This document shows, one piece after another, positions 17,471 through 26,348 of a stretch of 64,000 bases of DNA. How positions within the stretch are numbered: position 1 is the stretch's first letter; the number at the start of each line of letters is the position of its first letter. A program made the position numbers and the translations under genes. Source of the stretch: Coleofasciculus sp. LEGE 07092. Lineage in GTDB: Bacteria > Cyanobacteriota > Cyanobacteriia > Cyanobacteriales > Coleofasciculaceae. A model generated the notes under the pieces. It searched no databases, was not told the DNA's origin, and saw only the letters and a list, made by a program, of their open reading frames with translations. Location: positions 1 through 64,000 of the forward strand of contig NZ_JADEWY010000018.1 in NCBI RefSeq assembly GCF_015207375.1, in the 5' to 3' direction.

Positions 17471-17722
17471 TCAGTTACTCCCAGGCTCTCTGCTTGCTGC
17501 CTGAGTCCTCTGAGTGCTTGTATCATGGTTATTTAAAGCTCCTGATTCTTTTGGATTTGGGGAGTTCTTGGGCGATCGCGTCTCTTGGCGGGGACGGGCG
17601 ATCGCCTCAAGCTCAAGGTCTTGTATCTGCTGTAGTCGCTCTATCCCTTGCTTAGCTAGGTCGTTGCGACCCATAGATAGTGCTGCGGAGATATTACGAA
17701 CCAGCAATTGGTTTTCATTCAT
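17471..17722 (-). CDS. Small hypothetical protein
   Basis: I place the start at ATG 17722 (MNENQLLVRN), because GGAGG lies eight bases upstream; a longer in-frame version reaches 17785 but has no such site. The 83-residue product has a helical N-terminal half (LVRNISAALSMGRNDLAKQG) and a charged disordered tail. It may be an adaptor of the operon. Between this gene and 17213 lie about 250 bases in which I see only a weak 40-codon minus-strand frame with no ribosome site. Confidence 0.5.
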   Translation of the reverse strand: MNENQLLVRNISAALSMGRNDLAKQGIERLQQIQDLELEAIARPRQETRSPKNSPNPKESGALNNHDTSTQRTQAASREPGSN

Positions 17723-17785
17723 CGGGTACGTCCTCCAAATTGCTGTTTTTCTTTTTTCAGAGTAAAAACGGGACGCTAAAGACAA

Positions 17786-18571
17786 TCAGCCCTTTGATGA
17801 GGAGCCACCAGAGCCGTTTCCCCCTTGCTTTGGGACATTGTGCTTGGCTTCGAGTGAGTCCCAGTGAGCTTGATAGATTTGCTTGTAGTCCCGGAAATCC
17901 TCTGTTGAGTGCATTACTGCCATCCGTGCCACCCGACGACGACGAATCTGGCGATTTTGCAAGTCTTTGAGTTCTACCGCCTCAAATTGCTCCTCTAGCT
18001 CAGCCTCGACCTGCTCAACTTCCTCTAGAAGTGCTTTGTCAAGGTTTTCTTGATCCTCAAACTCTGCCTTGGTTTCGTCATAGAGGGAGAGCCAATCAAA
18101 ATCAGGGCGACTCATCGGAGAAGGACTCGAGTTAATCAACCCTCCCCTGAGTGAGGGGGACTGCTCCTCTGGGTCTAGTCCCTCCTCTGGGTCTAGGTCT
18201 ACTTCCTCCAGTGAAGAGGGTTTTGATGCTAGAGCCTCAGCAGGACGAAGCTTAGAGATGTTAGCTTTCCATTCAGAATAGACACCACCAGCATCACGGA
18301 AGTCCTTCAAATCGGCTATCTGCTGCCGCACAAACTCTGTGTGTTTGCCCAGCCGCTTGAACGCTGAATAATCGAACCAGTTCCAAGCTGAGCGCACTTC
18401 TGCCGCCCATTGCCGCACTGTGCGAGTCGAGGCACCGAAGATACTCGCTAGCTCTGGGGTCGTGTACAGGTTTTCGCTAGAGAGAGCGGCAAGGGTGGCA
18501 TTCCCGCCTTTAAGCGGCACTACCTTGTTTGCCGGAAGTTCAAACTCTTGTTTAGCAAAGTTTTCAGCCAT
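17786..18571 (-). CDS. HTH DNA-binding protein, first gene of the 13.7-18.6 kb operon
   Basis: The 261-residue product has a helix-turn-helix at about 36-60 (LYTTPELASIFGASTRTVRQWAAEV), an acidic linker rich in Glu and Pro (about 115-150) and a C-terminal helical segment with an acidic run and a basic RQIRRRRVARM patch. HTH proteins of this general shape occur as plasmid regulators and as DNA adaptors. It is transcribed away from the XRE gene at 18736, and an A/T-rich divergent promoter lies between them. Autoregulation is plausible; the binding site is not known. Confidence 0.65.
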   Translation of the reverse strand: MAENFAKQEFELPANKVVPLKGGNATLAALSSENLYTTPELASIFGASTRTVRQWAAEVRSAWNWFDYSAFKRLGKHTEFVRQQIADLKDFRDAGGVYSEWKANISKLRPAEALASKPSSLEEVDLDPEEGLDPEEQSPSLRGGLINSSPSPMSRPDFDWLSLYDETKAEFEDQENLDKALLEEVEQVEAELEEQFEAVELKDLQNRQIRRRRVARMAVMHSTEDFRDYKQIYQAHWDSLEAKHNVPKQGGNGSGGSSSKG

Positions 18572-18735
18572 TTTTTAGTCTCCTTTTCGGGGTTTGCCGC
18601 TTGATTGCCATTGCTATGCCTTCAGCTTGCCGTGGCATTGCCGTGGCATTGCCATTTCGCTTCTGGTTTGATGCTAAGATTATTTTGTTCAATTGTCAAT
18701 ACAATTGTTTTTTAAAATAAACAAGAGGACGGTTA
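18572..18735. promoter_or_regulatory. Divergent promoter region with symmetrical CAATTG motifs
   Basis: Two CAATTG sites separated by TCAATA (about 18690-18707) form an inverted repeat. On the minus strand TTGACA overlaps it and is followed after 17 bases by TAGCAT, a plausible promoter for the operon to the left. Directly repeated TTGCCGTGGCA units (about 18627-18650) lie between this promoter and the ATG at 18571 and could be regulator sites. Confidence 0.5.
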
Positions 18736-19212
18736 ATGACCCGTGTTAATCTGATTGGAGGTCTAAACAAGTGTCTGGAATTGACTCCTCAAGCTCAAGA
18801 GCGGCTATCCATGCTCTGCCGAAAACTTAGGGGCAGTAAACCTCTACGCAAATTCACCCCGCAGGTAGGTGTGTCTCCTTCGGCTTGGAATGGATGGGAG
18901 AACAAGAAAGGCAATTTGGGAATGGACAATGCTGAAAAGTTGGCTAGCTTTTGTGGCACTGGAGTAGATCAATTGCTGCTTTACCTAAACGGTCAGTACA
19001 GCCTCGAAGAATACCTGCGCTTATCTTTGCCACCCGAAATAGCTCAGCCTTCTTCTAAATCTGCTGAACTCAATACCACAGTTGAGCAGGTTCTGCAGTG
19101 GATGAACGGACTAGAACTACCAGACCTACTACGAATAGTCGCTAAAGGAGCCAAATTAGCAGAGCAGTCATTCTCTTACTCTCAAGACCTAAACAACCAA
19201 AACAAAAAGTGA
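18736..19212 (+). CDS. XRE-type HTH regulator upstream of rep
   Basis: The 158-residue product has a Cro/CI-like helix-turn-helix at about 25-80 (LRKFTPQVGVSPSAWNGWE, then MDNAEKLASFCG) followed by a linker and a helical C-terminal tail (about 115-150). AGAGGA precedes the ATG. Its place just before the leader of the replication gene, reading the same way, suggests control of replication or plasmid copy number, which is inference only. Confidence 0.65.
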   Translation: MTRVNLIGGLNKCLELTPQAQERLSMLCRKLRGSKPLRKFTPQVGVSPSAWNGWENKKGNLGMDNAEKLASFCGTGVDQLLLYLNGQYSLEEYLRLSLPPEIAQPSSKSAELNTTVEQVLQWMNGLELPDLLRIVAKGAKLAEQSFSYSQDLNNQNKK

Positions 19213-19684
19213 TCACACTTGGCAATGCATCCGTTACAAAGATTTACACTGCAAAAAGCGCCGAAATCCGACTTCTCAGCGCCCGAAGCAGTTTATTATC
19301 ATGGTAGAATTCCAACCCGCTTGCGGAGCGAGCATTTACCACACTCAAGGAGGTGGATGGAGATGAGTTAACTTAAAATGGCTCGGTGAGCCAGTTAACA
19401 GAGCCTATAACCCATAGGAGCGGAACCTCTAGGTTTCTGGCTTTCCGTGAAGCAGATAGTTTGGCGACTTGACCCTTCACTTAAAGCAGAACCTATCGGT
19501 GGCTGCTGTCTATTTTCTTACGTCCATCATAACAGGATGTGAGAAAAGGTCGTCAATTCCTTTGCTCGTCTTTAGACGGGTGAATGTAAAGATTTATAAA
19601 TAAAATCCTTCGTCCTTAGCCCAAAGACAGCCACACTCAACGGTTCCGGCTCCTGTTGTCACACCGTCATTCAGGAAGCCAGCC
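19213..19684 (+). other. Structured noncoding region before the replication gene (candidate ncRNA or origin)
   Basis: No convincing gene lies in these 472 bases, but several hairpins do. GTTAAC/GTTAAC arms enclose TGGCTC-GGT-GAGCCA (about 19366-19398); CCTAT-AACCC-ATAGG lies at about 19404-19418; CGGAA/TTCCG encloses AACCTCTAGGTT (about 19421-19447); GTGAAG pairs with CTTCAC (about 19447-19480); CATC-ATAACAG-GATG is near 19526-19540. The density suggests a folded RNA, a leader controlling Rep synthesis, or an origin. AAAGATTTA occurs twice (about 19238 and 19588). An AGGAAG ribosome site precedes the rep ATG. Confidence 0.5.
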
Positions 19685-22600
19685 ATGAAACGCCCCGATT
19701 ACATTTGTTCAGATCACTGGAACGAATGGAGAGAAAGCCAGGTCGATGCCGACATCATCGCCCTCAACGTGCGCTCCAACGTAGACCCCTATTCTTTTCT
19801 GTGCTACGGTTTACCAAAAAGTGAACGCCGCAATGATGGCAGATTGCGAGACAAGTGGATTTACCTGTATGGAAACTTAACTGAAAATTGGGCAGTGCGG
19901 GGAATTGATGTCCTCAATCTGCAATCGGAGAGTGAGTGGGGTTCGATAAAACCCGACCATCCGAGGATTGATACTAGCAAAAACAAGCCCATCAAATACG
20001 AGCATCCCGCCAGAGTTTCCACAGAAATTTTCGCCCTACGAGTCCCCCAGCACATCTGGCAGGAGATAGCTTCTCGGTGCGGTGTACCCCTGCCATCCCC
20101 CATCGAAGCCATTCATTTCTGGCAATGGGTGATTGAAAACAAAGACGTACCCCTGATCCTCACGGAAGGAGCCAAGAAAGGCGGAGCCATCCTCACTGTC
20201 GGCTATGCTTGCCTTGCCCTGCCAGGAATCTTCAACGGCTATCGTCAACAAAAAGATGCATTTGGATTCCCCACAGGCAAAACTCATCTAATCGAACAAC
20301 TGCAAGTCTTTGCCACTCCCGGCAGAAAGATTTACTTTGCCTTCGATAACGATTCTAAGCCGAGTACCCGCGCCTCCGTCAAAACCGCGATCGCTAAAAC
20401 TGCCTGGTTATTCACCCAAAAGGGCTGCCACTGCTATGTTATTGACTGGGAAGGCTACCCAGAGAAAGGGGTAGACGAACTCATCGCCGCTCACGGCGCT
20501 TCCACCTTTCACCATCAGTTTAATGAAGCCAAAAGCCTGCATCGCTGGCAGGCTATTCAATATCGCCAGCTTACCTACCCCATTAGCTTTCATCACGACC
20601 CCACCCAAAAATACCTCAGTAACTTCACCGCGCCCAGCAACGCCAAACTCATCTGCTTAAAAGCTCCAAAAGGCACAGGCAAAACCGAATGGCTGGTTAG
20701 ACAAGTGCTCAATGCCATCTATTCAGGTCAGAAAGTCCTAGTCATCAGCCATCGACGACAATTAGCACGGGCTTTATGTGAGCGCTTCGGCATCGATTAC
20801 CTAGAAGACGTTCGCACCAGCGACACCCAAGGCGTATTCGGCTACGGGCTTTGCGTTGACTCAATGCACGCTCAAAGCTTAGCAAAATTCAAGCCTGAAC
20901 AGTGGGAAAATGCCCTCATTATCATCGACGAATGTGAGCAAGTGTTCTGGCATTTGCTCAACGCCTCCACTGAAGTCAAGCGCCACCGAGTTGAAATCCT
21001 TAAAAACCTCAAAACCCTAGTCACTAACGCTCTATCCCCTGAAACAGAAGGCAAAGTTTTCTTAAGCGATGCCGATTTAAGTGACTACTCCATTGATTAC
21101 GTTATCTCTCTAGCCGGGATAAAAGTGCAGCCCTGGCTGGCGTTGCACACCTGCACCCAAGAATCGGACTGCTATGACTGCTATGTCTTTGGCGGCAACA
21201 ACCCAACGGATTTAGTTAAAGCTCTGTGCAATCATATTGAAGCCGGGGGCAAACCCATGGTCTGCTTATCCTCTCAGAAAGCTAAAAGTAAATGGAGTAC
21301 CCTCGTCCTTGAAGCTCAACTCCAGCAACTGTTCCCCGACAAACGCATCTTAAGGATTGATGCAGAATCCGTCTCAGATCCTCTCCACCCCGCCTACGGG
21401 TCAATCGCCTCTCTCAACGAGATTTTACTCAACTACGACATCGTACTAGCTAGTCCGGCGATTGAGACAGGAGTGAGTATTGATATCCGAGGACATTTTA
21501 CCTCCGTCTGGGGCATTGGTTTGGGAGTTCAGCCCGAAAATTCCTTCCGGCAATTCCTGTCTCGCCTGCGAGAAGCCGTTCCCAGATTTATCTGGCTTGC
21601 CTCCAGGGGCATCGGTAAAATCGGCAATGGTTCGACCTCAGTCAAGTCCCTGCTAGCGTCACAGCATTCCTCTGTTGCCGCCCACCTGCAACTGTTACTC
21701 ACCTGCGAATTACCTGAAGACATCAATACCAATTTCCAACCGATATCCTTAACCACTTGGGCGCGGTTCGCTGCCCGCATCAATCAGGGGATGAATGCCT
21801 ACAAAGAGTCGGTTCTAGAAGGACTCATTGAAGAAGGACATCGGATTATTCCTACAGATTCTGACCAGAACCTTCTGCCTTCTTCTGTCCAGCCGCTTCA
21901 TCAACAAATCAAAGCCACTCGCGACCAACTTTATCAGCAATATTGTCAAGACGTAACCCAAGCCCCTAACCCCGATGATAATGACTACCAGCAATTAGCA
22001 TCTAAGCGTTCCCGAACCCAACAGGAACGTATTGCCTATCATAAAGGTCAGCTTGTCCGTCGCTATGGTCTAGAAGAGTTCTCCCCTTCCCTGGTTGAGT
22101 TTGATGACGATGGCTGGTATGCCAAAATACGCCTGCATTATTTCCTGACTATGGGTAAGCCTTATCTAGAGTCAAGAGATTTAGCCGTTGCCCAGCGATA
22201 CATTCAACAGGGAGAGGGCGCTTTGTGGACTCCCGACTTTGCCTATAGCCAGTGGGGTGCGGCGGTGCGGGTGCTGGAGTTTTTGGGCATATTGGAGCTG
22301 CTTGACCCCACCCTAGAAGTCAGTAGTGTTTCTCCTACTATCGTGGAGCTGGCGCAAAAAGCCCTGCAAATATCCTGGCTGATTGAGTGCATTTTGGGTC
22401 TGAGGATTAGTGAAAAAGATACTCCCATCGCCATTGTTCAAAAGCTGCTGGGGAAGTGTGACTTAAAGCTGGAATATCTAGGACGCTACGGGTCTACCCT
22501 TGAGCGAGTTCGGGTCTATGGGGGAGTCCTGGTGAAGGATAACCGCTTTGATATTTTCCAGCAGTGGAGCCAGCGAGATAGTCTGGCGGCACAGCATCAA

Positions 22601-23278
22601 GCAGCGACGCGAGAGTTTCACTCTGGCGAGGCAGACACCGTTGCCACTACCAAAGCCACAGCTTCACCTGACCCAGAAACCGTGTCCACCCCCCTTAATA
22701 TATATATATATAAAGATAAAGGGGGTATGGACATGAACACTCCTCCAGGCGAAGCCACCCCACACCCCACACCCGGAGCGCCCATTCCTGCCCAGCCTGT
22801 AGAGGTAAGGGGCAACTCCGGGCGCTCCCCAAGTGAAGATTTGGTGTTCTGCCATTTATTTCTGGCTGACTTGCAAACCGGGGCAGAGGCGTTCAGTTCA
22901 GCTCAAGAGGTTCTTGAACGGTTTTGTGAAGCCGAGAGTCGGGGGGAGTTGGTGATAGCGGCACTGCCAAGGGATTACTGGGAGCAAGTTTGTGGGTTGC
23001 TGCCCCAGGTGCTGGAGGTACTGGAGGCAACAGAACATGAGTTGCCGCAAAATGACCCGTCACCTTTTCGTTTAAAGGGTGCTGCAAGGCTTCTGTTGGA
23101 AGCGATTTCTTATGGAGTACAAACGGTTCGGTGCGTTCTCAAGCGTCTGTCTGTTGAGGAACGATGGATTGCCTTGTTTCAGCTAGAGGAGCAATGTGGT
23201 GATGCCTTTGCTCATTTGGAACAGGTAGACCCGCTGTTCTGGGAATGGGTCGGTACTCTTGAGCCTGTGGTAGAGTGA
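19685..23278 (+). CDS. Plasmid replication protein, CyRepA1/DUF3854-like, primase-helicase type
   Basis: The 1197-residue product fits the large cyanobacterial plasmid Rep proteins. Residues about 100-280 have the DUF3854 Toprim-like pattern (LILTEGAKKG at about 158, IYFAFDNDS at about 218). A helicase-like P-loop domain follows: Walker A APKGTGKTEW near 327, Walker B LIIIDECE near 411, and VLASPAIETGVSIDIRG plus FRQFLSRLRE as the last helicase motifs (about 585-640). The C-terminal 350 residues are less conserved, with a low-complexity part near 980-1050. Rep proteins of this family open and prime plasmid replication. Neighbouring parAB on the other side supports this as the replication core. 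Confidence 0.85.
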   Translation: MKRPDYICSDHWNEWRESQVDADIIALNVRSNVDPYSFLCYGLPKSERRNDGRLRDKWIYLYGNLTENWAVRGIDVLNLQSESEWGSIKPDHPRIDTSKNKPIKYEHPARVSTEIFALRVPQHIWQEIASRCGVPLPSPIEAIHFWQWVIENKDVPLILTEGAKKGGAILTVGYACLALPGIFNGYRQQKDAFGFPTGKTHLIEQLQVFATPGRKIYFAFDNDSKPSTRASVKTAIAKTAWLFTQKGCHCYVIDWEGYPEKGVDELIAAHGASTFHHQFNEAKSLHRWQAIQYRQLTYPISFHHDPTQKYLSNFTAPSNAKLICLKAPKGTGKTEWLVRQVLNAIYSGQKVLVISHRRQLARALCERFGIDYLEDVRTSDTQGVFGYGLCVDSMHAQSLAKFKPEQWENALIIIDECEQVFWHLLNASTEVKRHRVEILKNLKTLVTNALSPETEGKVFLSDADLSDYSIDYVISLAGIKVQPWLALHTCTQESDCYDCYVFGGNNPTDLVKALCNHIEAGGKPMVCLSSQKAKSKWSTLVLEAQLQQLFPDKRILRIDAESVSDPLHPAYGSIASLNEILLNYDIVLASPAIETGVSIDIRGHFTSVWGIGLGVQPENSFRQFLSRLREAVPRFIWLASRGIGKIGNGSTSVKSLLASQHSSVAAHLQLLLTCELPEDINTNFQPISLTTWARFAARINQGMNAYKESVLEGLIEEGHRIIPTDSDQNLLPSSVQPLHQQIKATRDQLYQQYCQDVTQAPNPDDNDYQQLASKRSRTQQERIAYHKGQLVRRYGLEEFSPSLVEFDDDGWYAKIRLHYFLTMGKPYLESRDLAVAQRYIQQGEGALWTPDFAYSQWGAAVRVLEFLGILELLDPTLEVSSVSPTIVELAQKALQISWLIECILGLRISEKDTPIAIVQKLLGKCDLKLEYLGRYGSTLERVRVYGGVLVKDNRFDIFQQWSQRDSLAAQHQAATREFHSGEADTVATTKATASPDPETVSTPLNIYIYKDKGGMDMNTPPGEATPHPTPGAPIPAQPVEVRGNSGRSPSEDLVFCHLFLADLQTGAEAFSSAQEVLERFCEAESRGELVIAALPRDYWEQVCGLLPQVLEVLEATEHELPQNDPSPFRLKGAARLLLEAISYGVQTVRCVLKRLSVEERWIALFQLEEQCGDAFAHLEQVDPLFWEWVGTLEPVVE
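22690..22725. repeat. CCCCCTT-(AT)n-AAGGGGG hairpin inside rep
   Basis: A C5-G5 stem flanks a nearly pure (TA) tract of about 16 bases. In frame it encodes LNIYIYKDK between a Thr/Ala-rich and a Pro-rich low-complexity stretch. It could be a DNA-unwinding or extruded-hairpin element, or a slipping microsatellite in a linker. Confidence 0.6.
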
Positions 23279-23403
23279 ATGCAACCAATTTCAGAAAGAA
23301 CAGGATTTGGCATCACTTGTGTTAAGTGTCGTATTTGCACTGCGGTTGCTTCGAGAAAGCTAAGGTTTGTTTGATGACTTGATACAAGGCTCACCCCTCT
23401 TCG

Positions 23404-24318
23404 CTATTCTGCAGCAAGTATCGCTTCCATCTCCTCCAGCAATGCCTCTAGGCGCGATCGCTTTTTGGGATCTTCCCAAAACTTAGCTTTTTGAAGACGA
23501 CGGTATGTTGCATCCATCTGCTTCTTTAAAGGCGGCTGTTCCGGCGCTTTTTGTTCAGCCTTAATGCGCTCTTTTATCTGAGAGAGAGACAAATCTTCTT
23601 GTATAGCTGTCTCCAACAACGCGAGGCGCGATTCGGGGTCTTTCACGCGAGCGATAACCTGGGCTTTGGTGTAAGCAATCTCTCCCTTCCGCAAAGCCTC
23701 CATCACCTCTTGGGGCAGATTGAGCAGTGGCAGCCGATTCTTCACAAAAGATTCCCAGGTCATCAGCCCTAATCCAGTAAAGATGTCTTGGATGACCTGA
23801 GCTTCAGCCTTACCCATAACGTTATGCGTAACTTTTCCTTCCGTCTCATTCTGCATTCGGTGCAGAATCTTAATCGCTGCCGACGTTGACTGTCCCAGTT
23901 TGAGGGCAATGAGCTGTAAAACCCCTTCCGTCTCCTCCACCGGGTTGAGATCTTCCCGGTGGAGGTTTTCAATCAGAGCTAACTGCAAAGCCTCCTCGTC
24001 ACTCAGTTGCCGCACCACGACTGGCACATTAGTCAGTCCCACTTCTAGAGCAGCTCGGTAACGTCGTTCCCCTGCAACCAACTCATACACTCCCTCACTC
24101 AAGCGTCGTACCAACAGTGGCTCTAAGATGCCATGCTCCTTTACTGACTGCACCAACTGCTGCAACTTTTGTGGGTCAAAGTAACGTCGGGGTTGCTGTT
24201 GGGGTAACTTAATCGCCTCTATTGCCACCGATTCCCCAGTTGTTGGAGCGTCTGCAAACAAAGCATCTAGACCAAGACCTTTGATTTGGCGGTAGGGTTG
24301 ACTCACTTTAGACTTCAT
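23404..24318 (-). CDS. parB: ParB partition protein
   Basis: The 304-residue product is a standard ParB: N-terminal IPxxxQPRxxFDP-like box (IKLPQQQPRRYFDP), CTP motif GERRYRA at residues 83-89, ALIENLHREDLNPVEE at about 113-128, central HTH region and a basic helical C-terminus. Its ATG overlaps the parA stop by 4 bp. Between the ENLHRED box and the HTH an insert carries VTHNVMG, whose DNA is the palindrome CATAACGTTATG (23815-23826), at a position matching the NNVVS insert of the other ParB at 10106. ParB spreads from parS and stimulates ParA. Confidence 0.9.
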   Translation of the reverse strand: MKSKVSQPYRQIKGLGLDALFADAPTTGESVAIEAIKLPQQQPRRYFDPQKLQQLVQSVKEHGILEPLLVRRLSEGVYELVAGERRYRAALEVGLTNVPVVVRQLSDEEALQLALIENLHREDLNPVEETEGVLQLIALKLGQSTSAAIKILHRMQNETEGKVTHNVMGKAEAQVIQDIFTGLGLMTWESFVKNRLPLLNLPQEVMEALRKGEIAYTKAQVIARVKDPESRLALLETAIQEDLSLSQIKERIKAEQKAPEQPPLKKQMDATYRRLQKAKFWEDPKKRSRLEALLEEMEAILAAE

Positions 24319-25070
24319 TTCAAACCCTCCATAGCTCCAGCAATTTGCTGCAACGTGGCAAGAGCGGGATGTTTTTTGTTGTAATCTGCTAGGGGGACAT
24401 GAGCCTCAGCCGCATCGGCGAGAGCTGTAGAGCGAGGGATAGGTGGAAAGACTTTGCCAAACTGAGACATTTGCTCGTTGATCGCTTGCAAAGCTCGTAC
24501 ATCCTGGGAGTTGGATTTGGCATACATGGAGGGGACAAAGCCTGCGATTTCTAGCTGACGGTTGGCTCTCGACTTCACCCGTGCCACTGTTGAAAGGAGA
24601 AGTTCGGTGCCGCAGAAGGCTTTGTACTGAGTTTGGATGGGTACCAGGACATGAGTTGCACTCACCAAACTAATGTAACTCAGCAAACCGAGGGAAGGAG
24701 GGCAGTCAATCAGGATAAAGTCATATTGCTCGTGTACGGGCTTGAGGGCGTCCCGGAGACGGATATCCCGCATATCTGCCATTACCAGCTCTAACTCAGC
24801 ACCGCTTAATTTGATATTGGCGGGAACCAAATCCATGCCGTGAATGTTGGGGTGGATGGGTAAGGGGCGATCGGCAATCACGGAATCGTAGATAGTTTCC
24901 GTCAGCTCAGATGGTTCCAATCCCATGAAAAGTGTCAGTGACCCTTGAGGGTCTATGTCTACCAGAAGGACACGGTGCTGGCGCTGTTGTAGGTGGTAGC
25001 CGAGGTTCATCGTCAACGTACTTTTGCCCACGCCCCCCGACTGATTAAATAAGGCAATAATTCGGCTCAC
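24315..25070 (-). CDS. parA: ParA partition ATPase
   Basis: The 251-residue product is a ParA/MinD ATPase: FNQSGGVGKSTLTMNLG at 8-24, DIDPQGSLT switch I (about 38-46) and DFILIDCPPSLG (about 115-126). The deviant Walker A of ParA is normally KGGxGK; here the first, signature Lys is Ser (S11), while K16 is kept. ParA forms ATP-dependent nucleoid gradients that move ParB-bound plasmids. parA-parB is an overlapping two-gene operon convergent with rep. The 114 bases upstream would hold the promoter. Confidence 0.9.
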   Translation of the reverse strand: MSRIIALFNQSGGVGKSTLTMNLGYHLQQRQHRVLLVDIDPQGSLTLFMGLEPSELTETIYDSVIADRPLPIHPNIHGMDLVPANIKLSGAELELVMADMRDIRLRDALKPVHEQYDFILIDCPPSLGLLSYISLVSATHVLVPIQTQYKAFCGTELLLSTVARVKSRANRQLEIAGFVPSMYAKSNSQDVRALQAINEQMSQFGKVFPPIPRSTALADAAEAHVPLADYNKKHPALATLQQIAGAMEGLK

Positions 25071-25184
25071 TCTTGCAACTCCTCTAAAAGCTTGAGTTGT
25101 TCGCTCGTCACAAATTTAGTAAACGTTATCAAAAAATAGGGGAGTGAGTTACACTCTAACAGAAGTTCAGCTATTGTTCGTCAC

Positions 25185-26153
25185 TCAAAGAGTTGGCGGT
25201 TCTTCCCCGATCGCCTCATAAAAAGCACGCTCCGCCGCCGCCGATAGAGCACGTTTGGCATAGCGCTTGAAATTAGCCTCTGACTTGTGACGAGTTAGAG
25301 TTCGAGCGTGCAAGCTGTCGATGCCCTTCAATAACAGCTTTGTAGCATAAGTATGCCTCAAGCGATGCGGCGTCAGGTTCTCAATTCCCGCCAATTGCCC
25401 CAACCCCTTAATCGTGTAATAAATCCCCTGATATCCCAGCCGTTCTCCTTTACCGGGAACTGGACTTTGAGACAAAAATAGCGGACGATGCTTAGCGTAG
25501 CGCTCTCCCAAGTGCCGTCGCTCCTTTAGGTAAGCATTGAGACACTCGCGGGCTTGTCGATTGAGGGGAACAGTGCCGCCGCTATCGTCTTTCCCTTGGC
25601 GAATCGTCAAGCGTATCCCGTCATAGTCTCCCAGATTGAGGGCTGCCACTTCTCCTGCCCGTAACCCATGTAACAACACCGCTACTAGGGCTGTTTCCCG
25701 ATACTGGCGCTCTGGTAGAAGTTGCTCCACAGCGGCGACAAGCGCCTCCACCTCAGACTCCAAGAGGTCAAACGCTGGCGGTGATGGCAATTTGTTCAAC
25801 GCTACAGAGGAGGTGGGATTGGTGGCAAGACTGTCTGGATACGCCGCCAGCAGCCAGCCAAAAAAACTTTTCAGGGCAGAAAGCGCCCGGTTGACTGAGC
25901 TTTCTGCTAACGATTTTTCCAAGTGTTCTTTGTACTGAACAATTTGTCGGGGTGTAATTTGGCTCCAGGGGCGCTCCGTCCACGCCAAAAAGCGTCGCAG
26001 TTCCCGACGGTAAGCTTTTTGGCTGTTGGCAGTTAGCGATCGCGCTTTTAAAAATTCCTCAACCCGCACATACCGCAAATCAATCAGACCAGCACTCTTT
26101 ATCGGTGCTGGCGTTTGAGGGCTAGGGGAAGACGAATCAGGTTGAGCTGGCAT
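25185..26153 (-). CDS. Tyrosine recombinase (XerD-like)
   Basis: The 322-residue product has an N-terminal SAM-like core-binding domain (about 24-110) and a complete catalytic domain: R165 (HGLRAGE), K188, H263-x-x-R266 (HRLRHTYA), H289 and the nucleophile Tyr at 298 (FKRYAKR). The N-terminal 20 residues are Pro/Ser rich. Such enzymes resolve plasmid multimers or integrate elements. Position next to parA, reading the same way, favours dimer resolution for plasmid stability. No attachment site could be recognised. Confidence 0.85.
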   Translation of the reverse strand: MPAQPDSSSPSPQTPAPIKSAGLIDLRYVRVEEFLKARSLTANSQKAYRRELRRFLAWTERPWSQITPRQIVQYKEHLEKSLAESSVNRALSALKSFFGWLLAAYPDSLATNPTSSVALNKLPSPPAFDLLESEVEALVAAVEQLLPERQYRETALVAVLLHGLRAGEVAALNLGDYDGIRLTIRQGKDDSGGTVPLNRQARECLNAYLKERRHLGERYAKHRPLFLSQSPVPGKGERLGYQGIYYTIKGLGQLAGIENLTPHRLRHTYATKLLLKGIDSLHARTLTRHKSEANFKRYAKRALSAAAERAFYEAIGEEPPTL

Positions 26154-26216
26154 TTTTCTCAGGAGCGATCGCGTCCATCGCCGTTTCTATTGTCCCCTAG
26201 AAGCTACCCCCCACCA

Positions 26217-26243
26217 TGTAAAATAAGAGAACATTATCTTACA
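26217..26243. promoter_or_regulatory. Operator-like inverted repeat TGTAAAATAA / TTATCTTACA
   Basis: Two 10-bp arms match at nine positions across a 7-base spacer, about 65 bases before the recombinase start and about 105 bases after the receiver gene stop. The A/T-rich symmetrical form suits a repressor site controlling the recombinase. Confidence 0.5.
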
Positions 26244-26348
26244 AGGAGAGACCTCAACCGCGCTCCCGCCGCGTGACTCTTGTCGGTTTGCACATAAAGT
26301 GAAAACCGTGACACATAACGGCTCTCCCGGACTAATGGTGATTTATGA

